Shown: one piece after another, positions 19,448 to 28,291 of the stretch
Layout: the number at the start of each line of letters is the position of its first letter
Numbering within the stretch: position 1 is the stretch's first letter
DNA from: Woronichinia naegeliana WA131
GTDB taxonomy: Bacteria; Cyanobacteriota; Cyanobacteriia; Cyanobacteriales; Microcystaceae
Direction: 5' to 3'
NCBI GenBank assembly: GCA_025370055.1
Contig: CP073041.1
Span: 2,976,001 to 3,040,000 of the forward strand
Length of the DNA: 64,000 bases
Notes under the pieces: generated by a model
Databases searched by the model: none
The model's input: the letters and a program-made list of their open reading frames with translations, nothing else
What the model was told of the DNA's origin: nothing
Made by a program: the position numbers and the translations under genes

Positions 19448-20676
19448 CTTACATCTTGCAGCAGAACAAAAGAACGACTGGCGGAAAGGGTCAAGAAAGT
19501 GGAAAAAGGAGTAGAAGTGAAAAAACAGCAAAACAATGGAAACCATTCTTATACAAGCCCAGACCCTAGTTTATACATTGCTAGGTTTGATGCCGACCTC
19601 CTATCAACGCGATAGTTTGCAGGCAATGTTGGGGCTATTCCTAGAAGCTCAAGGTCATCCTCTACCCCAACATAGTCAAACAAAATCACCCTCGGCCTTA
19701 AGCCGATTTTTGAATCAGTATGATTGGGGTACTCGCCAAATTATCCGAGCAGTGCGAAAAGCAATTCTCAAAGAACTACTTACCTATGCTCCAAGAGGAA
19801 GACGACCTTGGTTGCAGGTGATTGTGGACTTAACGACACTGGAGAAATGCGGAAAATTTAAGGCTTTTGAGCATTTAATTCATGTTCTTCACGGGAAGAG
19901 GGGTTTACATCTTTTGGTGATTTATCTGGTGATAGGAGAATTTCTAGTCCCCTGGGGATTTCGAGTTTGGAGAGGTAAAGAAACAAGAAGTCCCGCTCAA
20001 CTCGCGGTGCGATTAGTGGATAGCCTACCCAAAGAACTCCTGAGTGCTTTTCGGGTTGTCATTTTAGCCGATACCGCCTTTAGTAGTGTGCAATTCCTTC
20101 AAGCGATGAAAAAACGCCGTCTTGCGGTTATCGTCGGTGTGCGTTGTGACCGTAAATTAGCTGATGGTCGTCAGCTTCGTGATTTGCTCAAAAAAGGACA
20201 ACAGGTCACTCTTGATGGATTATCTTTCCCTGTTACTATCTCTTGGTTCTACCTCAAACGTAACGGCAAACTCGAAAAACGCTTCGTCTTATCGACTCGT
20301 CCTCTTAAGTCCAGTACCATTATCTGGTGGGGACGGCGAAGATGGAGTATTGAGGGCTTTTTCAAGACCGTAAAACATCGTTTTGGTTTACATCGTTTTG
20401 GTCAACAAACTCTTCTGGGGGTTTATCGCTGGTTGCTTCTTTCGATGATTAGTTTTCTTCTTGCCCATTGGGTTTATCTTTCTACTGACTCCTCTAAACC
20501 ACCTGATTGGGGTCAAGCTTCTGCTTCTGCTCTTCAGACACTTTTTCCTGATGTTGCTCTTTGTTCCCTTTTTTCTCAAGTCGAGCGATTACGTCCACTT
20601 TTGCAATCTTTTGGACTCCAACTTCAGTTAGTTGCTGTCACAACTTAGAACATGAGTTTTGGTGCAAGATGTAAGT
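19448..20676 (+). mobile_element. IS701/IS4-like element with CTTACATCTTGCA ends
   Basis: The inverted repeats are CTTACATCTTGCA at 19448 and TGCAAGATGTAAG ending at 20676. The 4-bp TSD TATA lies at 14772-14775 and 20677-20680, separated by later C1. Joining the flanks through one TATA restores the large gene's frame (GTSGVT-IPTFAIAA). This was the first insertion here. Confidence 0.85.
19536..20648 (+). CDS. DDE transposase, IS701/IS4-like, 370 aa
   Basis: The product begins METILIQAQTLVYTLLGLMP. Motifs compatible with a DDE fold are LQVIVDLTTLEKCGKF (first Asp), VILADTAFSSVQFLQAM (second Asp) and WWGRRRWSIEGFFKTVKHRFGLHRFG (Glu in a Y/W...E...K pattern as in IS4-group enzymes). The frame is uninterrupted and the terminal repeats intact, so the element may still be competent. 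Assignment to IS701 rather than another IS4-related family is uncertain. Confidence 0.8.
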   Translation: METILIQAQTLVYTLLGLMPTSYQRDSLQAMLGLFLEAQGHPLPQHSQTKSPSALSRFLNQYDWGTRQIIRAVRKAILKELLTYAPRGRRPWLQVIVDLTTLEKCGKFKAFEHLIHVLHGKRGLHLLVIYLVIGEFLVPWGFRVWRGKETRSPAQLAVRLVDSLPKELLSAFRVVILADTAFSSVQFLQAMKKRRLAVIVGVRCDRKLADGRQLRDLLKKGQQVTLDGLSFPVTISWFYLKRNGKLEKRFVLSTRPLKSSTIIWWGRRRWSIEGFFKTVKHRFGLHRFGQQTLLGVYRWLLLSMISFLLAHWVYLSTDSSKPPDWGQASASALQTLFPDVALCSLFSQVERLRPLLQSFGLQLQLVAVTT

Positions 20677-20684
20677 ATAGTTAG

Positions 20685-22370
20685 GGCTTGCTGAAAAAAG
20701 CTGAAACCTTTACGGAGAAAAATAGTAGGCGAATTAAGAACCGCTAGAATGCACGAAAATAGGGTAGAATGCCTCAAAACCATTGCATTAAGAAGAGAGA
20801 AAGCAGATGTACCGAAAGCAACAGTACTCAATTGAAACACCAGAAAACTTGAAAAATCTGTTCGGCGGGCAGTTAGACGAAGAAAATCGTTGGATAGAAA
20901 TGTCAAAAATGATTCCCTGGGAAGAATATGAGGAAGAATATGCAAAAAACTTCACAGAAAAAAAAGGAGCCCCAGCCAAATCATTTAGAATGGCATTAGG
21001 AGCATTAATTATCAAAGAAATTTCAGGAAAAAGTGACAGAGAAACAGTAGAACAAATAAAAGAGAACCCTTATTTACAGTACTTTATAGGAATGGAAAGC
21101 TATAGTAGCAAAGAAGCATTTAATGCGTCAATGATGGTTCATTTTCGTAAAAAAATAGGAATGGAATTAATAAATAAAATTAATAAAGAAATAGAAAAAA
21201 AAGCGACGGGTGTAGCGTCAGAAAAAAAAGAAAATGAAGGAAAGTTATTGTTAGATGCGACTTGTACACCAGCAGATATAAAATATCCAACGGATATAGG
21301 AATATTGAATGATGCCAGAGAAAAAACAGAAAAAATAATAGATAAGCTGTATGAAGAAATAAAAGAGAAAAGGAAAGAAAAGCCGAGGACTTATAGGGAA
21401 GTGGCAAGAAAAGAGTACTTAGCCATAGCAAAAAAACGTCGTGTGTCAAAAAAAGAAAGAAGAAAAGGAACAAAAAAACAACTAGGATATATAAAAAGAA
21501 ACTTGTCTGATATAGAAAAAATGATAGAAGAGGGAGCAAAGTTAGAAAAACTAACGAAAAAAGAGCAAGAAGAGCTTGTAACGATAGGAAAAGTGTATGA
21601 GCAACAGTTAGAAATGTATGAAAAAAGACAAATAAAGTAGAAAACAGAATTGTGAGTGTAAGCCAACCTCACGTGCGTCCAATAGTGCGTGGAAAAGCGG
21701 GAAAAGCAGTAGAGTTTGGAGCTAAAATATCGGCAAGTAATGTGAATGGCTTTGTCTTCTTAGACAAATTAAGTTGGGATAATTACAACGAATCGGGAGA
21801 TTTACAAGCGCGAATAGAAGAATATAAAAGGGAAACAGGATGTTATCCGGAATCGGTTCATGTGGATAAAATCTATCGAACAAAAGCGAATCGAGCTTAT
21901 TGTAAAGAAAGGGATATAAGAATGAGTGGTCCCCGATTGGGAAGACCGCCGAAAGAGGTGAGCAAAGAAAAAAAGAAAGAGGCACGCTCAGATGAAAGAG
22001 TGCGTAATGCCATTGAGGGTAAATTCGGACAGGGAAAGAGGAAATTTAGTCTTGGTCGAGTGATGGCCAAACTACCTGAGACCTCGGAAACGGTAATTGC
22101 GATGAACTTTTTGGTAATGAATCTTTCTACTCTACTTCAGAAGACAAAAAGTAAAAAGTTGTAGAGTCGTTTTTCTTGTGAAAAATGGTGTTAATTTTCC
22201 TCTCTTTTGTGAGGAGTGATTTGTGTTGACCTTTTTAGACAGAAAGGAACAATAGATTAAACAAAATCTGTATTTTGATTTGTTTCCATAAGGATAAGTT
22301 ATCTATGCTTTTTCAGTCCATACTTCCCTAACCCACATTTCTTTCGTTTTTTGACTTTTTCAGCAAGCCC
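20685..22370 (+). mobile_element. IS5-like element C3
   Basis: The ends match the family. The TSD TAGTTA (20679-20684, 22371-22376) overlaps the TATA TSD of the IS701-like element. It therefore inserted at the right-hand host junction, mirroring C1 on the left, in opposite orientation. Confidence 0.92.
20807..22164 (+). pseudogene. IS5-like transposase (C3) with a 1-base deletion
   Basis: The first 274 residues match the intact copies. The A7 run after EMYEK is then A6, so the frame ends in RQIK (stop near 21640). The rest continues in another frame (21652-22164, SVSQPHVRPIV to TKSKKL). Exactly the same deletion is present in C9. Confidence 0.88.
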
Positions 22371-22873
22371 TAGTTACACCTGAAGTTCCCACGAGTGCTT
22401 TAATACAGAAGTTCGCAGTGGGATCAAATGCATTGAGATCCCCCCAAGTGCTACCATCAAAGCTATAAAAGCTTTCCCCTGGATTAGCAGTAGAATTTGA
22501 GGAATAGTTGTAATAGCTCTGGTAATCAACTGCAAGAGGATACGCTCCTCCATTAGAGAGATGCAACGACACATAGAATTTATCCCCTGTTTTCAGAGAA
22601 ACGGTTGAGGGTAAATTTACTGTGTGATAACCTTGAAAAAGTGTTGTTCCTGTCGTAGAACTTAAGAGATTAGTAAGCTGCCCATTCTGGAAATCATCAT
22701 AGATTTTAATTTCGTAAGAAGCACCATCAGCTAAGGTGTAGAAACCAACCGCTTTTAAGGGTTCATTAGCTTCAGAGGTGTAAGCATTGAAGGCATAAGG
22801 ACTGTTAAGGCTATCGACGAGTCCAAAGTCATCATAATCGTAAATCCTTTGGTAGGGGGAAATAGCTTGAGAA
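22371..22873 (-). pseudogene. lectin-like domain segment of the large secreted protein
   Basis: This host segment lies between C3 and ISKra4 copy 3. The minus strand reads AISPYQRIYDYDDFGLVDS through LKAVGFYTLADGASYEIKIY and DKFYVSLHLSNGGAYPLAVD to GTSGVT. The pattern is a beta-rich lectin-like domain found behind papain-like peptidase domains. It is in frame with the segments on either side once ISs are removed. Confidence 0.8.
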
Positions 22874-22920
22874 GGGTGTGACCTTTAGTTGATGAAGGAA
22901 AAGAAAAGTGTTAACATGGG

Positions 22921-23349
22921 ATGAAAAGTGACAAAGAGGAAACAATGATGACAGCAAAACTAATTAATGTAGAGGGTTCAAAGATAAAAATAGAACTAAC
23001 ATTAGAACTCAGTCGTTCAATGTTGGATACAGAAATAAATATTCAAAAAGGCTTAAACGAAGTAGGTTGCATCGCCAGCAAAGAAGCCTTGAAATATTTA
23101 GATACAGATGGTTCACCCTTAAAAATCGGTGAAGAAATCTGGAAGAGTAAGGGAGAGCAACCGAAAGAATATCAAACACCTTATGGTGAGGTTATAGTGA
23201 ATCGTCATGTATATCAGCGTTCACCTTTGAGGAAAAACGTATTGCCCCTTAGAAAGAGAAGCAAGGATAATCATAACATCAACGCCATTATTGGCAAAAC
23301 AGGTATCCTCAAAAATGTCAGGGATGGCAGGCAAAGAGGTGAAAAATGA
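22921..23349 (+). CDS. ISKra4-like transposase ORFA
   Basis: The 142-aa frame is identical to copies 1 and 2 and has the same A5-run frame change. Confidence 0.7.
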   Translation: MKSDKEETMMTAKLINVEGSKIKIELTLELSRSMLDTEINIQKGLNEVGCIASKEALKYLDTDGSPLKIGEEIWKSKGEQPKEYQTPYGEVIVNRHVYQRSPLRKNVLPLRKRSKDNHNINAIIGKTGILKNVRDGRQRGEK

Positions 23350-24229
23350 TTTATTAGAAAATCATGGTAGAAAAGTAGCGCTATCCTATATCCAAAGATT
23401 GAGTGAAGCAGTAGGAAGTGTGGTACAGGCAAAAGAAGAAGCGTGGAGTTATGCCCCGCCCAAGGAGGATAGCCAAATTGCAACAGTGGGAATAGGATTA
23501 GATGGAACCTGTATGCTGATGTGTGAGGATGGCTACCGTGAAGCAATGGTGGGAACCGTTTCCCTATACGATAGTGAAGGCGAACGTCAACCTACAATCT
23601 ATCTAGGTGCGGCACCAGAGTATGGAAAAAAGAGTTTTCTAGAAAGATTAGAAAGAGAAATTGAGCGAGCGAAAAACCGTTATCCAGAGGCAACATTGGT
23701 CGGGATAGCAGACGGGGCAGAATCAAATTGGAAGTTTTTAGAAAAGCAAACGGAAGAACAGATATTAGATTTCTATCATGCCTCTGGTTACTTAGGTGCC
23801 TTGGCAGAAGCGTTGCATCCGAATACCGTGTCAAAACAAAAAGAATGGTTGACTGAAAATTGTCGAGAACTCAAGCATGAAAAAGGAAAAGCAGGAGAAC
23901 TGCTAAATCTGATGAAAGAAGTCAAAGAAGAAAAAAGTCATTCTAAGAATCTTACCGAGAAACTACAAGCGGCGATTACTTATTACGAGAATCATCAGCA
24001 TCAAATGGATTATGCTGAATACATAGAGAAAAAGTATCCGATTGGTTCAGGTGTTACGGAAGCAGCTTGTAAGACGTTGGTCAAACAACGATTATGTTGT
24101 TCAGGGATGCGATGGAAGGAAAAAGGAGCAGGAATTATTTTGAGCCTACGAGCTTTGGTATTGACCAAGGAACGATGGAGTCAATTTTGGGCAAAACTTG
24201 ATCAATATGGGTTCCCTGTAGAACCCTGA
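23291..24229 (+). CDS. ISKra4-like transposase ORFB
   Basis: The 312-aa catalytic frame is identical to copy 1, ending GFPVEP. GIGLDGT, GIADGAESN and GSGVTEAACK are intact. Confidence 0.85.
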   Translation: MAKQVSSKMSGMAGKEVKNDLLENHGRKVALSYIQRLSEAVGSVVQAKEEAWSYAPPKEDSQIATVGIGLDGTCMLMCEDGYREAMVGTVSLYDSEGERQPTIYLGAAPEYGKKSFLERLEREIERAKNRYPEATLVGIADGAESNWKFLEKQTEEQILDFYHASGYLGALAEALHPNTVSKQKEWLTENCRELKHEKGKAGELLNLMKEVKEEKSHSKNLTEKLQAAITYYENHQHQMDYAEYIEKKYPIGSGVTEAACKTLVKQRLCCSGMRWKEKGAGIILSLRALVLTKERWSQFWAKLDQYGFPVEP

Positions 24230-24365
24230 TTACAACAGCTTTTATCAACTAAAGGTCGCACCCCTTGAGAAAAAGAAACCGCGCGATTAGCACCCTGGCT
24301 GTCAGCATAAGAAATCCAGAAGTAGCCCTGATCTCCCCAACTGTTTCCCCAACTGTTCTTAATTA

Positions 24366-26053
24366 GGGCTTGCTGAAAAAAGCTGAAACCTTTACGGAGA
24401 AAAATAGTAGGCGAATTAAGAACCGCTAGAATGCACGAAAATAGGGTAGAATGCCTCAAAACCATTGCATTAAGAAGAGAGAAAGCAGATGTACCGAAAG
24501 CAACAGTACTCAATTGAAACACCAGAAAACTTGAAAAATCTGTTCGGCGGGCAGTTAGACGAAGAAAATCGTTGGATAGAAATGTCAAAAATGATTCCCT
24601 GGGAAGAATATGAGGAAGAATATGCAAAAAACTTCACAGAAAAAAAAGGAGCCCCAGCCAAATCATTTAGAATGGCATTAGGAGCATTAATTATCAAAGA
24701 AATTTCAGGAAAAAGTGACAGAGAAACAGTAGAACAAATAAAAGAGAACCCTTATTTACAGTACTTTATAGGAATGGAAAGCTATAGTAGCAAAGAAGCA
24801 TTTAATGCGTCAATGATGGTTCATTTTCGTAAAAAAATAGGAATGGAATTAATAAATAAAATTAATAAAGAAATAGAAAAAAAAGCGACGGGTGTAGCGT
24901 CAGAAAAAAAAGAAAATGAAGGAAAGTTATTGTTAGATGCGACTTGTACACCAGCAGATATAAAATATCCAACGGATATAGGAATATTGAATGATGCCAG
25001 AGAAAAAACAGAAAAAATAATAGATAAGCTGTATGAAGAAATAAAAGAGAAAAGGAAAGAAAAGCCGAGGACTTATAGGGAAGTGGCAAGAAAAGAGTAC
25101 TTAGCCATAGCAAAAAAACGTCGTGTGTCAAAAAAAGAAAGAAGAAAAGGAACAAAAAAACAACTAGGATATATAAAAAGAAACTTGTCTGATATAGAAA
25201 AAATGATAGAAGAGGGAGCAAAGTTAGAAAAACTAACGAAAAAAGAGCAAGAAGAGCTTGTAACGATAGGAAAAGTGTATGAGCAACAGTTAGAAATGTA
25301 TGAAAAAAAGACAAATAAAGTAGAAAACAGAATTGTGAGTGTAAGCCAACCTCACGTGCGTCCAATAGTGCGTGAAAAAGCGGGAAAAGCAGTAGAGTTT
25401 GGAGCTAAAATATCGGCAAGTAATGTGAATGGCTTTGTCTTCTTAGACAAATTAAGTTGGGATAATTACAACGAATCGGGAGATTTACAAGCGCGAATAG
25501 AAGAATATAAAAGGGAAACAGGATGTTATCCGGAATCGGTTCATGTGGATAAAATCTATCGAACAAAAGCGAATCGAGCTTATTGTAAAGAAAGGGATAT
25601 AAGAATGAGTGGTCCCCGATTGGGAAGACCGCCGAAAGAGGTGAGCAAAGAAAAAAAGAAAGAGGCACGCTCAGATGAAAGAGTGCGTAATGCCATTGAG
25701 GGTAAATTCGGACAGGGAAAGAGGAAATTTAGTCTTGGTCGAGTGATGGCCAAACTACCTGAGACCTCGGAAACGGTAATTGCGATGAACTTTTTGGTAA
25801 TGCATCTTTCTACTCTACTTCAGAAGACAAAAAGTAAAAAGTTGTAGAGTCGTTTTTCTTGTGAAAAATGGTGTTAATTTTCCTCTCTTTTGTGAGGAGT
25901 GATTTGTGTTGACCTTTTTAGACAGAAAGGAACAATAGATTAAACAAAATCTGTATTTTGATTTGTTTCCATAAGGATAAGTTATCTATGCTTTTTCAGT
26001 CCATACTTCCCTAACCCACATTTCTTTCGTTTTTTGACTTTTTCAGCAAGCCC
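24366..26053 (+). mobile_element. IS5-like element C4 (1688 bp)
   Basis: The TSD is TAATTA (24360-24365, 26054-26059). The right TSD directly abuts the left end of C5, so C4 inserted exactly at the host/C5 boundary, in the same orientation. This gives a tandem C4-C5 arrangement separated by 6 bp. Confidence 0.94.
24489..25847 (+). CDS. IS5-like transposase (C4), 452 aa
   Basis: The full-length frame has all the motifs described for C2 (DATCTPADIKYPTD, VHVDKIYRT, RNAIEGKFGQGKRKF). A private change, MHLSTLLQ for MNLSTLLQ, lies near the C-terminus. The element has intact ends and frame and is a candidate active copy. Confidence 0.9.
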   Translation: MYRKQQYSIETPENLKNLFGGQLDEENRWIEMSKMIPWEEYEEEYAKNFTEKKGAPAKSFRMALGALIIKEISGKSDRETVEQIKENPYLQYFIGMESYSSKEAFNASMMVHFRKKIGMELINKINKEIEKKATGVASEKKENEGKLLLDATCTPADIKYPTDIGILNDAREKTEKIIDKLYEEIKEKRKEKPRTYREVARKEYLAIAKKRRVSKKERRKGTKKQLGYIKRNLSDIEKMIEEGAKLEKLTKKEQEELVTIGKVYEQQLEMYEKKTNKVENRIVSVSQPHVRPIVREKAGKAVEFGAKISASNVNGFVFLDKLSWDNYNESGDLQARIEEYKRETGCYPESVHVDKIYRTKANRAYCKERDIRMSGPRLGRPPKEVSKEKKKEARSDERVRNAIEGKFGQGKRKFSLGRVMAKLPETSETVIAMNFLVMHLSTLLQKTKSKKL

Positions 26054-26059
26054 TAATTA

Positions 26060-26387
26060 GGGCTTGCTGAAAAAAGCTGAAACCTTTACGGAGAAAAATA
26101 GTAGGCGAATTAAGAACCGCTAGAATGCACGAAAATAGGGTAGAATGCCTCAAAACCATTGCATTAAGAAGAGAGAAAGCAGATGTACCGAAAGCAACAG
26201 TACTCAATTGAAACACCAGAAAACTTGAAAAATCTGTTCGGCGGGCAGTTAGACGAAGAAAATCGTTGGATAGAAATGTCAAAAATGATTCCCTGGGAAG
26301 AATATGAGGAAGAATATGCAAAAAACTTCACAGAAAAAAAAGGAGCCCCAGCCAAATCATTTAGAATGGCATTAGGAGCATTAATTA
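26060..26387 (+). mobile_element. IS5-like element C5, 5' fragment
   Basis: Only the first 328 bp are present (ends at GGAGCATTAATTA), cut by MITE 1. The remainder of the copy does not resume after the MITE; C6 begins there. The 3' part was lost or moved by recombination. Confidence 0.88.
26183..26387 (+). pseudogene. IS5-like transposase N-terminal fragment (C5)
   Basis: 68 residues (MYRKQQYSIETPENLKNLFG to RMALGALI) are followed by MITE sequence that ends the frame with three foreign residues. No catalytic residues are present. Confidence 0.8.
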
Positions 26388-26597
26388 GGGCTTGCTGAAT
26401 AAGTCTGCAAATCGAACCTAGATGCCACAGGGCGCGAAAAATGGTGACTTCAGAAATCAGTTTCCGATTTTAACCCACAATTTTCTAGCAAAGTGCATGG
26501 ATTTTGAGCCTTCAAATGCCATAAGCTTGCACCTAATCGTGTTCAAAATGGCTGAAAAGCTTATCTGATAAAGGTTCTGCCTTTATTCGGCAAACCC
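26388..26597. repeat. MITE 1 (210 bp) with IS5-like ends
   Basis: The ends are GGGCTTGCTGAATAAGTC at 26388 and ...CGGCAAACCC ending at 26597. The flanking TSD is TAATTA (26382-26387, 26598-26603), the same 6-bp TANNTA type as the 1688-bp IS5-like element. It has no coding capacity. It is related in inverse orientation to the 210-bp element at 42489-42698 (both contain a GCGTCCTGTGGCATCTAGGT-like block). The likely explanation is a non-autonomous derivative moved by the IS5-like transposase. Confidence 0.82.
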
Positions 26598-26603
26598 TAA
26601 TTA

Positions 26604-28291
26604 GGGCTTGCTGAAAAAGTCAAAAAACGAAAGAAATGTGGGTTAGGGAAGTATGGACTGAAAAAGCATAGATAACTTATCCTTATGGAAACAAATCAAA
26701 ATACAGATTTTGTTTAATCTATTGTTCCTTTCTGTCTAAAAAGGTCAACACAAATCACTCCTCACAAAAGAGAGGAAAATTAACACCATTTTTCACAAGA
26801 AAAACGACTCTACAACTTTTTACTTTTTGTCTTCTGAAGTAGAGTAGAAAGATTCATTACCAAAAAGTTCATCGCAATTACCGTTTCCGAGGTCTCAGGT
26901 AGTTTGGCCATCACTCGACCAAGACTAAATTTCCTCTTTCCCTGTCCGAATTTACCCTCAATGGCATTACGCACTCTTTCATCTGAGCGTGCCTCTTTCT
27001 TTTTTTCTTTGCTCACCTCTTTCGGCGGTCTTCCCAATCGGGGACCACTCATTCTTATATCCCTTTCTTTACAATAAGCTCGATTCGCTTTTGTTCGATA
27101 GATTTTATCCACATGAACCGATTCCGGATAACATCCTGTTTCCCTTTTATATTCTTCTATTCGCGCTTGTAAATCTCCCGATTCGTTGTAATTATCCCAA
27201 CTTAATTTGTCTAAGAAGACAAAGCCATTCACATTACTTGCCGATATTTTAGCTCCAAACTCTACTGCTTTTCCCGCTTTTTCACGCACTATTGGACGCA
27301 CGTGAGGTTGGCTTACACTCACAATTCTGTTTTCTACTTTATTTGTCTTTTTTTCATACATTTCTAACTGTTGCTCATACACTTTTCCTATCGTTACAAG
27401 CTCTTCTTGCTCTTTTTTCGTTAGTTTTTCTAACTTTGCTCCCTCTTCTATCATTTTTTCTATATGAGACAAGTTTCTTTTTATATATCCTAGTTGTTTT
27501 TTTGTTCCTTTTCTTCTTTCTTTTTTTGACACACGACGTTTTTTTGCTATGGCTAAGTACTCTTTTCTTGCCACTTCCCTATAAGTCCTCGGCTTTTCTT
27601 TCCTTTTCTCTTTTATTTCTTCATACAGCTTATCTATTATTTTTTCTGTTTTTTCTCTGGCATCATTCAATATTCCTATATCCGTTGGATATTTTATATC
27701 TGCTGGTATACAAGTCGCATCTAACAATAACTTTCCTTCATTTTCTTTTTTTTCTGACGCTACACCCGTCGCTTTTTTTTCTATTTCTTTATTAATTTTA
27801 TTTATTAATTCCATTCCTATTTTTTTACGAAAATGAACCATCATTGACGCATTAAATGCTTCTTTGCTACTATAGCTTTCCATTCCTATAAAGTACTGTA
27901 AATAAGGGTTCTCTTTTATTTGTTCTACTGTTTCTCTGTCACTTTTTCCTGAAATTTCTTTGATAATTAATGCTCCTAATGCCATTCTAAATGATTTGGC
28001 TGGGGCTCCTTTTTTTTCTGTGAAGTTTTTTGCATATTCTTCCTCATATTCTTCCCAGGGAATCATTTTTGACATTTCTATCCAACGATTTTCTTCGTCT
28101 AACTGCCCGCCGAACAGATTTTTCAAGTTTTCTGGTGTTTCAATTGAGTACTGTTGCTTTCGGTACATCTGCTTTCTCTCTTCTTAATGCAATGGTTTTG
28201 AGGCATTCTACCCTATTTTCGTGCATTCTAGCGGTTCTTAATTCGCCTACTATTTTTCTCCGTAAAGGTTTCAGCTTTTTTCAGCAAGCCC
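26604..28291 (-). mobile_element. IS5-like element C6 (1688 bp), left breakpoint of the inversion
   Basis: The ends are intact, but the flanks do not match: TAATTA on the left (26598-26603) and TATTTA on the right (28292-28297). The right flank is ISKra4 sequence whose other half abuts C9 at 53501 with the complementary TAAATA. Mismatched flanks imply recombination between copies. Confidence 0.93.
26810..28168 (-). CDS. IS5-like transposase (C6), 452 aa
   Basis: The frame is full length. It reads DATCIPADIKYPTD where other copies have DATCTPADIK, a private Thr-to-Ile change two residues after the putative first catalytic Asp, and LSHIEKM where C2, C3, C4 and C9 read LSDIEKM (shared with C1, C7 and C10). 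Confidence 0.88.
   Translation of the reverse strand: MYRKQQYSIETPENLKNLFGGQLDEENRWIEMSKMIPWEEYEEEYAKNFTEKKGAPAKSFRMALGALIIKEISGKSDRETVEQIKENPYLQYFIGMESYSSKEAFNASMMVHFRKKIGMELINKINKEIEKKATGVASEKKENEGKLLLDATCIPADIKYPTDIGILNDAREKTEKIIDKLYEEIKEKRKEKPRTYREVARKEYLAIAKKRRVSKKERRKGTKKQLGYIKRNLSHIEKMIEEGAKLEKLTKKEQEELVTIGKVYEQQLEMYEKKTNKVENRIVSVSQPHVRPIVREKAGKAVEFGAKISASNVNGFVFLDKLSWDNYNESGDLQARIEEYKRETGCYPESVHVDKIYRTKANRAYCKERDIRMSGPRLGRPPKEVSKEKKKEARSDERVRNAIEGKFGQGKRKFSLGRVMAKLPETSETVIAMNFLVMNLSTLLQKTKSKKL

Larger units (their letters stand above)
22874..24263 (+). mobile_element. ISKra4-like element, copy 3 (1390 bp)
   Basis: The standard ends are present. The 8-bp TSD CTTGAGAA lies at 22866-22873 and 24264-24271 in the large secreted-protein gene. 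Joining the flanks through one TSD restores the frame (AVSFSQ-AISPYQ). Confidence 0.94.
12003..24365 (-). pseudogene. large secreted protein: C1A peptidase end, lectin-like, Calx-beta, dockerin-like, cohesin-like, RTX-like; broken by ISs
   Basis: Three host segments join in frame when ISs are removed: 24272-24365, 22371-22873 and 12003-14775. The N-terminal remnant reads KNSWGNSWGDQGYFWISY, the Asn-active-site motif of papain-like (C1A) peptidases. A lectin-like domain typical of such peptidases follows (YDYDDFGL... to FCIKALVGTSGVT). The next segment begins IPTFAIAATSATQTEGNSGS, the first of several Calx-beta repeats. Then come two dockerin-like repeats (LDADGNGITDGPADGTL and LDADGNGIADGPADGTL), a cohesin-like domain, two more Calx-beta repeats and an RTX-like end (LVGGAGNNTLTTGTGFD). 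The 5' part with the catalytic Cys and His is missing beyond 24365. The product was probably exported and calcium-binding; it is now a pseudogene. Confidence 0.85.

Noticed and set aside
26054-26065. C4-C5 as a circular-junction or tandem dimer of the IS5-like element
   Set aside because: The 6 bases between them are a normal TSD (TAATTA, also at 24360), so C4 simply inserted at the edge of C5.
15165-28187. Repeated Phe/Leu-rich reading frames (e.g. 15165-15428, 16937-17440, 27292-27795) resembling membrane proteins
   Set aside because: They lie antisense to the Lys/Glu-rich IS5-like transposase; poly-Phe/Leu is the complement of AAA/GAA codons. They recur only because the IS recurs.
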